Assembly (NCBI RefSeq): GCF_019112545.1
Contig: NW_025064880.1
Location: 2,024,465-2,088,464, forward strand
Length of the DNA stretch: 64,000 bases
Direction of reading: 5' to 3'
Origin: Guyanagaster necrorhizus
Lineage: Eukaryota; Basidiomycota; Agaricomycetes; Agaricales; Physalacriaceae
The notes beneath the pieces are model-generated. The model did not search any database. It was given only the letters and a program-made list of their open reading frames with translations, and was not told where the DNA came from. A program made the position numbers and the translations under genes. Below, one piece after another: positions 1 through 10,474 of the stretch. Positions within the stretch are counted from its first letter, which is position 1, and each line of letters begins with the position of its first letter.

Positions 1-2185
1 CCACCAACGAGGAGTATAAGAGCGAATGAGCCACGAGCGAGATATGTCCTGCTGATACGCAGCGTGGTGGTCCACGCATCACCCAAATACCCTGTGGAAT
101 CGAGCCATTCCAGTATCCAGTACCCGGTGCCTGCGAGCAATGCCGGGATGAGGACGATAGGAATGAAAAAGTGGGCTAGTCCCACGTCTGAACGGGAGAC
201 ATGCAAGAAACGTTGGAGGATATATGGGATGCCAACTGCAACTGGGACAGCGAGAACTAATATTGGCACGGGAGGGGTAGGAAGAGTGGAAGAGGAGTAG
301 AATGTGACATGACAATAAGGCTGCTGTTCTTCTCTGCAGATCGTACTTATCGCCATGAGTCTGACGCATACCGCATACAAGAACGAAAACCCGAGGATGC
401 GGTACCGAAGGCGGGATGTGGCCGCTGTTATCCCAGTGAAAACGAATGGGACAATAGACGTTAGACAGAGGTAGAGGATAACGCGGTCCTCCCAAAATGT
501 AAAAGAGTTGGAGAAGAATGTGATGGTATGAAGAACAAGGGGAATCGGGATTGATTTCAGGGTTGAAATTTTGGGGGGAAAAGATATGATAATTAGCATG
601 CTAGATAGAAGAGGTGCGGCAAATAGAATACAGTCAAGGGAGTCAATACCCTGAAGGTATTTCCTGAGGCCGAGAGACAGGACAAGGCCAAGGACAGCTC
701 CTCCTGACATCCCACGAAGGCTTTTTGATACCCGCGGAGCTGACCACTTACCCCATTCATATCTGGCTTCTCTAAGTCCGGAATACATTGTCCAACTGGC
801 AATGAAGCCCACCGCAAGCACCGCGAGGCCAAAAGCCATTCGCAAAGGATTGAATTGAGCCCATAGAGCTCGACATGTAGACAGAGCTACACGGTTATAG
901 TTGGCCAGTGTGATCAGTCGAAAGTCCCCTCTCAGTTCTGGATTTTGCGTAGCATGCCATGCAAGCTCCAATTCATCCCAATAGTCGTCCAATTCCCCGC
1001 CCGATGCGCTGGAGCGATAGGCTTCTAGATAGCGATATATCTGCGCAGCGTTGAGCTGTAGCGCCTGGGAGAAGTCTGTGCCTTTGTCGTTCCTCCAGAA
1101 AAGCTCTGGAATAACGGAGCCGAGGTTATTGAACGGAATTGGGAGACCAAGAAGGAGAGACAGAGTGGGGAGAAGGTCGATCTGTTGTACAGACCGATGG
1201 GGAAGAGGTGCCCCGGGAAAAGTTGAGTATTGTAGGACGCCGGAGGGGAGGGAAGACAGTTCTCGGGACAGTTGGGGCCCTTTGCTGTATATCCATAGCG
1301 CCGAGGAGGTTTCCAGAGATCCGTCGCCGCCATGATCTCCAGACCTATCCATGCCGTGATCGCCAAGAACGACGAGGAGTGTGTTGTCATCTAGAAGCTC
1401 GACGACGCGTTTCAGCACGTCGTTCATCTGTTCAAGCTTTGCTTTCATGCCTGGGTGATCAGGGCCGACTCTGTGACCGACGTGGTCGACCCCTAGAAAA
1501 TGACCAATGAGAAAATCAAAGGGTTTGCTTTGGTCCTCTAACAGAGGGAAGAGATGGGTGATGACGCCCTCATCGACAGTGTGAAGGTCCTCGACGTTGA
1601 ACGAGTCGTACGGGAAAGACATGTTGGGACCGAATGAGTCTGGAAACACGGAAATCCACGTGTCGTCTCCCATAAAGGCGGCCTTGGTCGAACCTCAGCT
1701 GATATAGTGCAAAAAAAGAGAACCAAAAGACACACTGATTTTCCTGCAAGCTGCAATTGGTTCATGATTGAATCTTCAGCGATTGAAGACGCGCCGAAGT
1801 TGTTTCCGAGATCGACAAAAGTGGGAAGGGAGCCGGTGGTAAGACCTTTGATTCGCTGAAGGGTGGTCGTAGGTGGATCAGAGTATGCATTGAAGAGAAA
1901 AGAGTGAGCTGGACGCGACGCCGTGAGCTGCTGAGGGAGACTCAGAATATTGTGGTGGAACGGCGACACGGGAATTGGAGGATTTGGTGAAAGAAAGTCG
2001 AAGCGAAGGGCGTCAATGATGAGGACTACTGCCCGTGTATGCGTCGGTGCCAGCGTGCATTCCGTGCATGTCGTTGTCTCTGTCAGTGCTAGCCTTGTCA
2101 GTAGGAATCCACTGGTGAATAGATATATGCCGGCGAGATGAACGAAGAATACCCATAGCAGAATCGCCAGCGAATTGGGAATCAT
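1..2185 (-). CDS. GPI13: GPI ethanolamine phosphate transferase 3 (PIG-O/GPI13), 3' end cut by window
   Basis: Multi-exon gene whose C-terminus lies beyond base 1. The family adds phosphoethanolamine to the third mannose of the GPI anchor in the ER membrane. I chose the ATG at 2185 (MIPNSLAILLWVFF...), which gives a signal-anchor membrane helix at the N-terminus as in PIG-O; the reading frame stays open upstream but has no ATG. The phosphodiesterase/alkaline-phosphatase-like lumenal domain follows: VVLIIDALRFDF near 2010-2040, and after an intron near 1690-1750 the metal-binding blocks LGVDHVGHRVGPDHPGM (near 1450-1500) and LGDHGMD (near 1345-1390). From about 900 down to 1 the frames encode hydrophobic segments, consistent with the multi-spanning C-terminal half. 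PIG-N and PIG-G are relatives, but the N-terminus and DHVGHRVGPDHPGM block fit PIG-O best. Confidence 0.9.
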
Positions 2186-2597
2186 GGGTTGCCAGCTACC
2201 GTCACGGTGATACTGACGGAAGTGCAGCTGCGTGTCAAACACGTACAAACAAACTCCTTTCCCTCGTTTCTTACGACTTGATTCGCTCTATTTCTCCTGG
2301 GTATCCCTGGGTGATTGGCGACACAAAAGATTATTCCTTCTAAACGAGTAAGCAATATATCTCTTGTTTTGATCTTGCATCAGCATTCATTGCCATGACG
2401 GTTGCTCTGGCAAACCTGCTACTACGTGAGAAATATAAGTTATAATATAAGAACGACGTGATGCAAAAGCTATGCAGGAGACCCCGAGGATGGAGGGCGA
2501 CGCAGTCCTAGGACTGCGTAATTATAGGAGCTTTGCCTAAGAATGACAAATTGCACTGCTTGCCTTGTTGCTTCTTACCCTCTTACCATCGTCAACA
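2186..2597. promoter_or_regulatory. Divergent intergenic region GPI13 / M50B-like gene
   Basis: About 410 bp between two divergently oriented start codons, so it should hold both promoters. No coding frame is convincing here. I see no clear TATA box. The pyrimidine-rich stretch just before 2598 is typical of fungal transcription start regions. Confidence 0.45.
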
Positions 2598-4347
2598 ATG
2601 CCCGCCTTCGACAGCTCTAACGACTTCCATTCCCTATTCCCTCGAGATGCGTCGCGGCTTGTCCCTAATGATACCCAACGAACAACATTGATTGTCGCTG
2701 GATGTTATATCATCATTATTGCTCTGCTATGGTGCGTGGAGGCTCATCTGCATTCACATTGGCGCTCATTTTCTCTGCAGGCATATACCTTTTCTTTCTT
2801 GGATCAGTGAGTAGTCCCCGATCTTCAATGCAATTTCTAATCTCAACTCCTTTCTAGTTTACCCATTCAAGTACACCTCTCCTTTCCTCACACAGTACCA
2901 GCCAATATTTACTCTCCACAAAAAAACAGGTTACTTACTGTCGGATTCCATGAGGTGTGCCATTCCTGATCCTCATCAATCTCGCCAACTCAATCTCGAA
3001 CCCTTAGATGAGCCATGCTTTCATGGGAGTGTTGACCTGTGCCCACATCCATTCTATCGAGCTAGACCGTATGGTTCCTTTGCTCTCTTCCCCTTATGTC
3101 CACTCTAATGCCCGATGTCCCGTTTATAGCGGACGAAGGTGGTGCCACCAGTATGTCAGGCGGTATACAGTGGCTCACTTTACCCGCCGGGTACCTTGGA
3201 TCTTCCTTCATTGGCGCTTGCCTTATTGCTTGCGGGTTCGATACGAATGCCAGCAAAGTGGCATCCCTGGTTCTTGCCGTCTTCTTCCTTTTCACCCTTT
3301 GGTGGGCCCGCAGAAATTGGCTGTACGTTGACTACACGTTTACGTATCCCTTCCCTTGATTGACCTCCTCCCCCTTCAGAACATGGGCCCTCATTCTGGG
3401 GGTGTCAGGCCTCATCGTGCTCTTCTGGTTCGTTGCCGACAGCGTGGCACTGAGATACTTTGTGTGTTCGGACGTTTGTGATCTCCGAATGCGTGCTAAG
3501 ATAAAATTGTTCTAGGTACTCTTCATTGGAGTGATGTCTTGCATGTATGTTCTTTGGGATGTCATCGGTGAGGTCTAGGACAATCCTTTTGGAACCATGT
3601 GTACTGATACGTGTGGGCTGTTAGATGATACCATAGCAAGAAAAGTGAATACCTCGGATGCATCGGCGTTTGCTAGAATCTGTGGATGTTTCCCATCACA
3701 AGGTACGTTTTCGTTTTCCTTCATTGCTGGGACGTGATACTTGTATTCTACACTTGATGAGAAGCTTGGTGGACTCGGAACACTACTTCGAGGTAGACCC
3801 CAGCTCCACCAGGTATTTCCATCAGGTGAAGAGAGTTAATCTAACAACGTCGTGACCTATCGATTTCTTTTTTCGCTTTCTATATGGAAACAGGGCAGGG
3901 GGCTAATTTAAAACTTCCTCCGCTCATCTTTGGCTCCGAGAAACTGTTTCCCGGTGCTATTCCGTATTCTCTCCTGCTCAGAGCAGAAATAGGATCATAA
4001 GCCAACGCGTTCAGAGATCCTCCCCCCCCCCGAGCCCACCGGTGATTCTGTTGTTTCGCCGATTCGGAACTAACGTCCCTACCTACAGTATGGGGCGTCA
4101 TATGGCTTTTGGTGGCCATCGCGTTCTTCGCCGCTGGGATTCTAGTAGGACTCGCAGCTTTTAAGGTATGGAGTTAAGACTATCCCACTGATGTCATCTC
4201 ACATTCGTTATTGTGCAGGAAACTGCTGCAGAACAAGCAAAAGATTCGGATCATTTCCTGCCCGTCCCAGGCGCTGATGGCGCACTCTCAATATCCCCCA
4301 ACATTCTGATGATAACCCTCAGCGTCCTAGGATTGACGCTCTTATGA
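2598..4347 (+). CDS. Peptidase M50B-like membrane metalloprotease
   Basis: Multi-exon gene starting at ATG 2598 (MPAFDSSNDFHSLFPRDASR) and ending at TGA 4347 (...LMITLSVLGLTLL). A first helix (LIVAGCYIIIIALLW) is followed after introns by LTVGFHE; splicing of the GTGTGCC... intron joins HE to MSHAFMGV, producing HEMSH, an HExxH zinc motif. Further membrane segments follow: GGIQWLTLPAGYLGSSFIGACLIACGF-type sequence at 3160-3245, ASLVLAVFFLFTLWW, a helix at 3380-3460, and a last helix near 4090-4165. Order and content fit the M50B-like (site-2-protease-like) family of fungi and plants; the substrate is unknown. Motif and topology are seen directly, while peptidase activity is inferred. Internal exon limits at 3460-3900 are uncertain. 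Confidence 0.75.
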
Positions 4348-4649
4348 TCTTGATCCCTATGACTACTGCTTGTACAATTGTACTTACGTCCCCTTCTACC
4401 GAAGTAGTATGTAGAATAAATAAATGTGTACCGAATCTTATTTTCTTGCCGCAGCTCCGGGACCAAAACGACCCTTCTCTCGGGACGTCATGATGATCGC
4501 GTTCATTCAGATATTAAAAACAGGAACTAGCCCTGTTAGGAAACGGCATGGTCACCTAGCCTCCGCTTGAGTCGAAACATCAATTCACGAGGCCCCGATC
4601 CATCCGTATATAAAAGGATGAGAACAGTCATTTCTGACGTCCCACCAAA
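4348..4649. promoter_or_regulatory. Intergenic region with TATA box at 4606-4615
   Basis: A clear TATA-like element (gtatataaaa, 4606-4615) lies about 35 bp before the ATG at 4650, which implies a very short 5' leader for the next gene. Nothing else coding is seen. Confidence 0.5.
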
Positions 4650-5181
4650 ATGAAATCTCGCGTCGTATCCATCATGCAAAATGCCATGATATCCACCGTA
4701 AACAGCAGCGACTTTGCACCTTCGTTGCCAGAGCTAGGACAGGCGCTGGAGAAAATGAAGAGAGACAGGGAGAACAAACAGGATGTGGTGGCGAAACGGG
4801 GAGAGGAAGTCTTTCTTTCGACCGTTGAACGCATGTTTTTCTTTGGCGGGATGAGCGAGGTGTTGGGGTGGTCCCAGTCACAAATTGATGTAAGTTGTCC
4901 ATGTCTCGTGTTGTCCTGGGCGATTTTGTAATCGCTGTTACCCTGCTTAGGATATGCTGGCTGCACTGACGAGCTCGACGGTCCTCAAGGTCGTCTTACC
5001 AAAGACCTTTGCACTAAACGGGATGGACCGTGCAGTAAAAAGCGTCAACGCCGACGTAGAAGTGGTGTTCAAAATGCTGGTCACAGCGATGAATTATTCA
5101 GATTGCAATCGGGTGGTGGCTGCGATATTTACTCCCTTGTTCCTCGTTGGCGTTTCTGCGTATCAGAAGCAGGTGCAATGA
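4650..5181 (+). CDS. Small protein of unknown function, two exons
   Basis: Exon 1 runs from ATG 4650 (MKSRVVSIMQNAMISTVNSS...) to about 4889. An intron of roughly 60 bp (gtaagttg...tgcttag) ends at about 4950, and exon 2 (DMLAALTSSTVLKVVLPKTF...) stops at TGA 5181, giving about 155 residues. I do not recognise the family. Residues 30-60 are charged (ELGQALEKMKRDRENKQD), probably helical, and the C-terminal half is moderately hydrophobic, ending VVAAIFTPLFLVGVSAY, which could be one membrane helix. The strong TATA box at 4606, clean splice sites and an open frame in both exons support a real gene. Confidence 0.65.
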
Positions 5182-6103
5182 ATCCTCTCATACCAATTCC
5201 TGTAGTCACATTCTCTCCTCTCCGACAGCTAATGACATCGTGTTATCAGTATCAGAACTGTAAATACGGCACCTTACATTGAACAGCAACCGAATATCCA
5301 ATAGTTCTTCATGAAACGGACTTCGGGTGTTTTGACAACATATACTTTTCATAAGAGGCAGTGAACATGGATGTGCATCAGCACTTGCCAATGCCGTCAG
5401 CTCCTCGGAGGCGAATGGGATAAGAGTGAATACCGCTGGAGTGCTCGAGAATTTGAGCCCTGAAGGTGGCAAATATATACAGATGCATTGGTAGAAGACT
5501 CTTCCTGGTGGCCGTCCTAGCCGCGGATAGCCTTTCATGAGTTCCTCAGGTTCATGCCTCGGGTGATAGAGCCAGAAGGAGTCAGGGAGCTTGTAGAGAA
5601 GTCATGAGCGGCTCAGCTGATGATCCTTATGAGGTTCTCGAACGAATGCACGACGCGCAGGTGACGGCCGAATTCAGTGGCATTGTGATGCGATGCCGCC
5701 ACTGGCACAGATACATTGAAACGTCCATCAGGATGTTACCGCAGAGGATGGATAGGTCATGAACATGAACTATCCAATTGCACGATACCACATCCGTACT
5801 GTACTCGAACCGAAGGAAATGGCTGGCCAGTAAACGTATAGCTGAAACTATTACTATTCCGACTGTCTGTGTTAGCGACGAGTGGGGGCGAGGGATTTTG
5901 GACGTACCTGCATCCAGTTTTCTAGGACATCCAATGTCCAATGCATGGTTAGCAAGAGTCAGAGTCTATCGTTGAGTGTTGTCATCAGCGTCAGTGTCAA
6001 GAGCAACATGTTTACCGCATAAATTTGACATGAGTTTCTGCTGAGGGAAACTTTGGCAGGAACCAGTATTTGGCAAGGTTGTTGCCATCTTCCCTCGACT
6101 TCC
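5182..6103. other. Intergenic, with a possible unrecognised small gene near 5604
   Basis: No gene can be supported firmly. An ATG at 5604 begins MSGSADDPYEVLERMHDAQ on the plus strand and stays open for 52 codons to about 5762. Splice-like GT and AG dinucleotides follow, and a second open stretch (DEWGRGILDVPASSFLGHP, up to a TGA near 5975) could be a later exon. I could not make one consistent transcript, and minus-strand readings are equally inconclusive. Confidence 0.2.
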
Positions 6104-9100
6104 ATGCCCAGTCGGTCCAGTTCTGAGGCTTCCTTCATTCTTGTGGGCGGCAAATCCAGTCCCCACAAGAAATCCTCGTCTGGTTCATCGACGTCGAGTG
6201 AAAAATATACCGAGGTTCGTGATTGGACTTATTTAACTTTATCGTTTGCTTACCATCTCCCAGCCAACGGAGCATCCCTCGTGTTCGCCCTCATACAAGC
6301 CAGGATCTTCTCCGTCGTACGCTCACGACTGGTCGCATCGAGGTACGGGTGGAAACCTGCGTATACATGGTCGTCACTTTGTAGACAAGTACGGTCGGGT
6401 CTGTGGGCTTAGGGGAGTCAATCTCTCGGGTTCCTCGAAATCGTGCGTTATAGGTTCTGTTTCTTTCCGTTCATAGCTGACCAGCTACCAAGACCAGCTA
6501 ACCATGACAACGACGTATTCCCTGCGGAGCATGAGACCGTAACATTTGTTGGTCGGCCGTTCCCTTTGGAGGAAGCGCACGAGCATTTCTCTCGTCTGCG
6601 ACGATGGGGATTTACTTTCAGTAAGAATGGCTGGCTGACTTCTACTTTATTCAGATGTCTAACTGTACCCTCTAGTTCGGTTTCTTGTGATGTGGGAGGC
6701 TGTAGAGCATACAGGGCTGTACGCGTACTTGCTATCATCGTCAGCGAAGTGCTCACACCTGTTTGCAGTGGGATCTATGACACAGAATATCTGGACTATA
6801 TTCGCAACCTTCTTTCCATGCTACCTCAGTACGGTATGATCGCTTTTGTCGCTCTGCACCAGGACGTGTGGTCGCGTTATTCAGGCGGATCAGGCGCACC
6901 AGCGTGGACTTTAGAAGCTGTTGGGTTCGATTTGCATAAACTAGAAGAGACAGGCTCGGCCTGGTTAAAAGGCGTCAAGGGAGGAGGTCATGTGAAAGAG
7001 GAACAAGGCCTTTGGTCGTGTGGATACACCAAGCTTGCTGCAGCGACCATGGCGTAAGAGCTTCCGCCCATCGACCGTTCCGTATCACTTACAGGACTGG
7101 ATAGGACGTGTTTCTGGGCTGGAGACGCCTTCGCGCCGAAGCTGAATCTGAAGGATCGTCATGGAAAAGAGGTGTCTGTTCAAGAATTTTTACAGAGTGC
7201 CTTTTTAGATATGTTTGAGAATATCGTTCGTGCCGTTGGGGATCTGGAAGCCGTTATTGGATTCGAGGTATATGTCACTTGATAGATCTAGTGTCTTTAC
7301 TCACAAGCCCGACCAGATGATGAACGAACCGCATAGAGGTTATGTTGAGTTGCAGTCGTTACATGTTTTCGATTATAACACCGACCTACATCTTGCACAT
7401 ATGCGTATGTACATTTATTGAAATTTTTCATTCAGAAACTAACACGAGACCATCAAGCTACCGCTTTCGAATCATTTCAGCTTGGAGCCGGTCATCCAAC
7501 TGAAGTCGCTGTATATACCCGTTCCTTCCCAATGCCCACACGAAAAACATCCAGTGCTGTATTGAATGCAGAGGGTGAGAAGGTGTGGCGCCCTGACGGT
7601 CCTTCACAAGGCCAGTGCATATGGGAGATGCATGGCATCTGGGGATGGGACGTCACCAAGAAGGAAGCTGTCATCCTTCGGGAGAATTATTTCGTCAAGC
7701 ATCCTATGACGGGACATAAGGTAACGCTTATCATAGCTCATCGCTGACATTGTACTCATGGTTGCGCCAAGATCGATTGGTACAACGACTTTTTCTACCC
7801 GTTTATTCGCAAATGGGAACAAAGAGTACGAGGGATAGTTTCTCCCGAGAAAGTGCTTTTCATTGAGGTCATTCCGAACGAGGTTTGTTTCTTGCTTCGG
7901 TGCTCGAACCTTTTTCTGATGTCATTAGTTTTGTCCCGACTCTTTTACCTCCGAAAAGCAGGTGTCGAACATGGTTTATGCGCCGCACTGGTATTTAAAT
8001 CCACGATTCTCCGTCGTGTGCATTGCTGATTCTTACCATGCAGGTATGACTTGAATGCCCTTTTCACGAAAGCCTTTGGAGACTTCACTGTCAATGTCCA
8101 AGGCTTGTCTCGAGTGCGTCAGTTCATGAAGTTTTGTCGTTCCTGTTCTTTAACTCGAACAGGGAATGTTTCCTCCTAAAGCCTTTTATTGGGGCCATGT
8201 AGGTGCTAGGAATAACTACTCGCTACAAATCAGGAATATTGTCGAACGCGGATACAAGTCATTAGGCGAGAAACCGGTCATCATTGGTGAATGTGGTATC
8301 CCCATGGATCTAAAGTAAGTTCAGAATCAATTGGCGTCTTGGACTCTTGTTAACTGCTTAACAGTAAGAAAGAAGCTTTCACTTCTGACAATTGGCTATG
8401 GCAAACCAGGATTATGGATGCCATGATTACGGCGCTAGAACGTTCATTGGTTGGCTATACGTATGCATATATCCAGTCGATGTCCTCTGAGCGTTCTGAC
8501 TCTAATCTTAGCCTCTGGTGCTACAACCCTTCCAATGATGACGAGACAGGGGACGACTGGAATGGCGAGAGCTTCTCGTGGTTCAGCCGAAAACGAGCTC
8601 TGCCTCCGTTTTTGCTGTACTACGAACAGACAGCTGTATCGCTTGATCAAGGTGGCCGAATACTTCCAGCAGTAGTGCGGCCGTATCCCGCCAAGACTGC
8701 CGGGATACCTCTTCGCTTCGAGTACGAGATGAACACTGGATCTTTCGCTTTCGAGTGGGTGAACGCAGATTCATCAAGGACGATAACTAAGGAAGAGGAG
8801 ACCGCAAAAGCAAGCCCTAGCGTTTCCACACCACCAGTATCTGGGCATCCCACGGTCAGCGCTTGGGAAACAGAGATCTTCATACCGTCCATGATCACTG
8901 ATGGGAGAAAAGTTGTTGTCGATGGTTTGGAGCCTGGAGATTTATATCTTCACGATGAACAGCGACAGACGTTGTTTATCGTTACGGGGAATCGCTCTGC
9001 AGGAAAGAAGCACAAGGTAGAAGTGTCGTTGAATCCGCCGTTGAAGGAGAGCTTTGAGATTAATGATCTATGGAGCGATTTTAGTGTGTTAATCTTGTCG

Positions 9101-9157
9101 TGCTCTATGGTTTTCTTTGCTATTTTCTGGTATTGGATACTTAAGCCATCTGCTTAG
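6104..9157 (+). CDS. Glycoside hydrolase family 5 beta-glucosidase (sterylglucosidase / glucosylceramidase EGCrP type)
   Basis: Large multi-exon gene. The hallmark N-terminal block IHGRHFVDKYGRVCGLRGVNLSGSSK at about 6360-6440 is typical of fungal GH5 enzymes that cleave glucose from ergosteryl glucoside or glucosylceramide. The acid/base glutamate lies in MNEPHRGYVE (NEP at 7323-7331) and the nucleophile in VIIGECGIPMDL (Glu codon 8289-8291). Sequences such as WDLNALFTKAFGDF-like text near 8045 and SFSWFSRKRALPPF near 8570 lie in the usual order. The protein ends with a hydrophobic helix (LILSCSMVFFAIFWYWIL) just before TAG 9157, so it is probably tail-anchored. The start at 6104 follows family N-termini; an in-frame ATG at 6053 adds 17 residues. 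The first intron (about 6215-6262) removes gttcgtga...cccag. Sterol versus ceramide preference cannot be read from sequence. Confidence 0.85.
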
Positions 9158-9411
9158 ATATTTCTTCGATTGTGATTTGTATACCTCATAAAGTTGTGCA
9201 CCAGCTTTTGCTCTTCCGGCCATAGAAAACCTTCTGGATGGTTTTCATCTATCTTAGCTTCTCTTTCTTCATTATGTCTTTTGGTAGGCATGTACCTCAG
9301 TGGATGCATACTTAATAGTGGGATGTCTTTGAGGGGATCCCCTTTAATATCCCTCAATATTTGGAATTTATCTAGAAGGTCATCCAATAGTGGTTTAACC
9401 TTCAGTGCCAC
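9154..9411 (-). mobile_element. Ty3/Gypsy retrotransposon pol remnant
   Basis: An 85-codon open stretch contains FQILRDIKGDPLKDIP, HPLRYMPTKRHNEERE and EGFLWPEEQKLVHNFM. These match in order the segment just upstream of reverse transcriptase in basidiomycete Gypsy elements. No RT motifs, LTRs or other pol domains are nearby, so this is a short fragment. It is antisense to and touches the stop codon of the GH5 gene, so insertion occurred at the very end of that gene or in its 3' UTR. Family assignment rests on remembered conserved motifs. Confidence 0.65.
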
Positions 9412-9603
9412 CAGTTTACACTTTTTGCTAGCTCTTCACTGAGAATACAGATGATTAGGCCCAGATAGTTCGGCCCGAGTACAATTGGTTGATGTCACAC
9501 CTCTTCCTTGGCTCTCTCTCTTCTTGCCTTTATCTGTTCATCCTTGCTGATCTACAGGGTGCCTCTGAATCCCAAAGAGATACTTATATAACACACTCAT
9601 CCA

Positions 9604-10142
9604 ATGGCCCAGACAGATCTCAAGGTAGGGTTATCTTCATCTGCCCTTGCGCTATGGGACCAGCTGCAGGTACTCAGAAGCACCGTTTGACGCGTATTTA
9701 CCCACAGTTAACGCATTTATTTGTGATTCAGCATGAGTTGTCCAGTGAAGCTTGTCGCGAGAAGCAAAAGAGCGCGAATTTGGCTTCAAAGATAGACACA
9801 ATAGAAGAAGAGCGAAAAGAATTGGCCGAGACTGTCCAGAAACGGACACAGGAGTTAGAGAACAAGAATCAGATTGTCTGCCGTTTGGAGTTGCTGGTAG
9901 GTGGATATCATGGATTATATGAACTCATACTTATGCTTCCTCGCACAGTAACCTATTATTACAATTGCCCTTGCTACGCAAATGTACGACTCTCTGAATA
10001 GGAAAGCTTCTCATGGTATCTCCAAAATGTGTTCCATCACCTTCGAGACACCGTTCGAAACATTCATGCTAATCATCCTCTCGTTAATTCGCGAATTTTA
10101 ATTCTGATGCATCTCTCCGTACAAAAACAGTTCCACAAATGA
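9604..10142 (+). CDS. Small coiled-coil protein (3' structure uncertain)
   Basis: Exon 1 is 9604-9669 (MAQTDLKVGLSSSALALWDQ LQ); an intron 9670-9731 (gtactcag...gattcag) follows; exon 2 from 9732 reads HELSSEACREKQKSANLASK and then a heptad-rich stretch rich in Glu/Lys/Gln to LELL at about 9896. After LELL two outcomes are possible. Splicing gtaggtgg...cacag gives an immediate TAA. A longer intron ending at 10001 adds 46 residues (ESFSWYLQNVFHHLRDTV...) to TGA 10142. I do not recognise the family; a coiled coil of about 60 residues is the only clear feature. Confidence 0.45.
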
Positions 10143-10474
10143 CTGTGACTGCTGTTCCTCTTGCGCTTACACTTCAGATCGTGATCTAGGTACAGGTAAG
10201 GAGTACACAAAAGCCTTCGTGAGAAGAATCGTCCCGTCACTGAGACGAGGTATTTTCCAGATAGACCAGTACAGACTACAAGTACATTGTGGGTGGGCGA
10301 TCAAATAGTGAGCGGAATCTAAAATCGTTCAAGATATGGACCAAGTCGACGCATACATACATAATGCATAATAACCCATCCAGATGTGAGTTGTTAAATA
10401 ACGGTAAGCAGTATCGCAAATATTAGCATGGGGTGATACTAAAAGAACACATCATACATTTGATATCTTGAAAA
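10143..10474. other. Convergent intergenic region
   Basis: AT-richer stretch between the 3' ends of a plus-strand and a minus-strand gene, presumably both 3' UTRs. Nothing recognisable seen. Confidence 0.3.

Noticed and set aside
79..495. 138-codon minus-strand open frame near the window start
   Set aside because: It lies in the C-terminal membrane region of GPI13 in a different frame and lacks family features; treated as a shadow of that gene.
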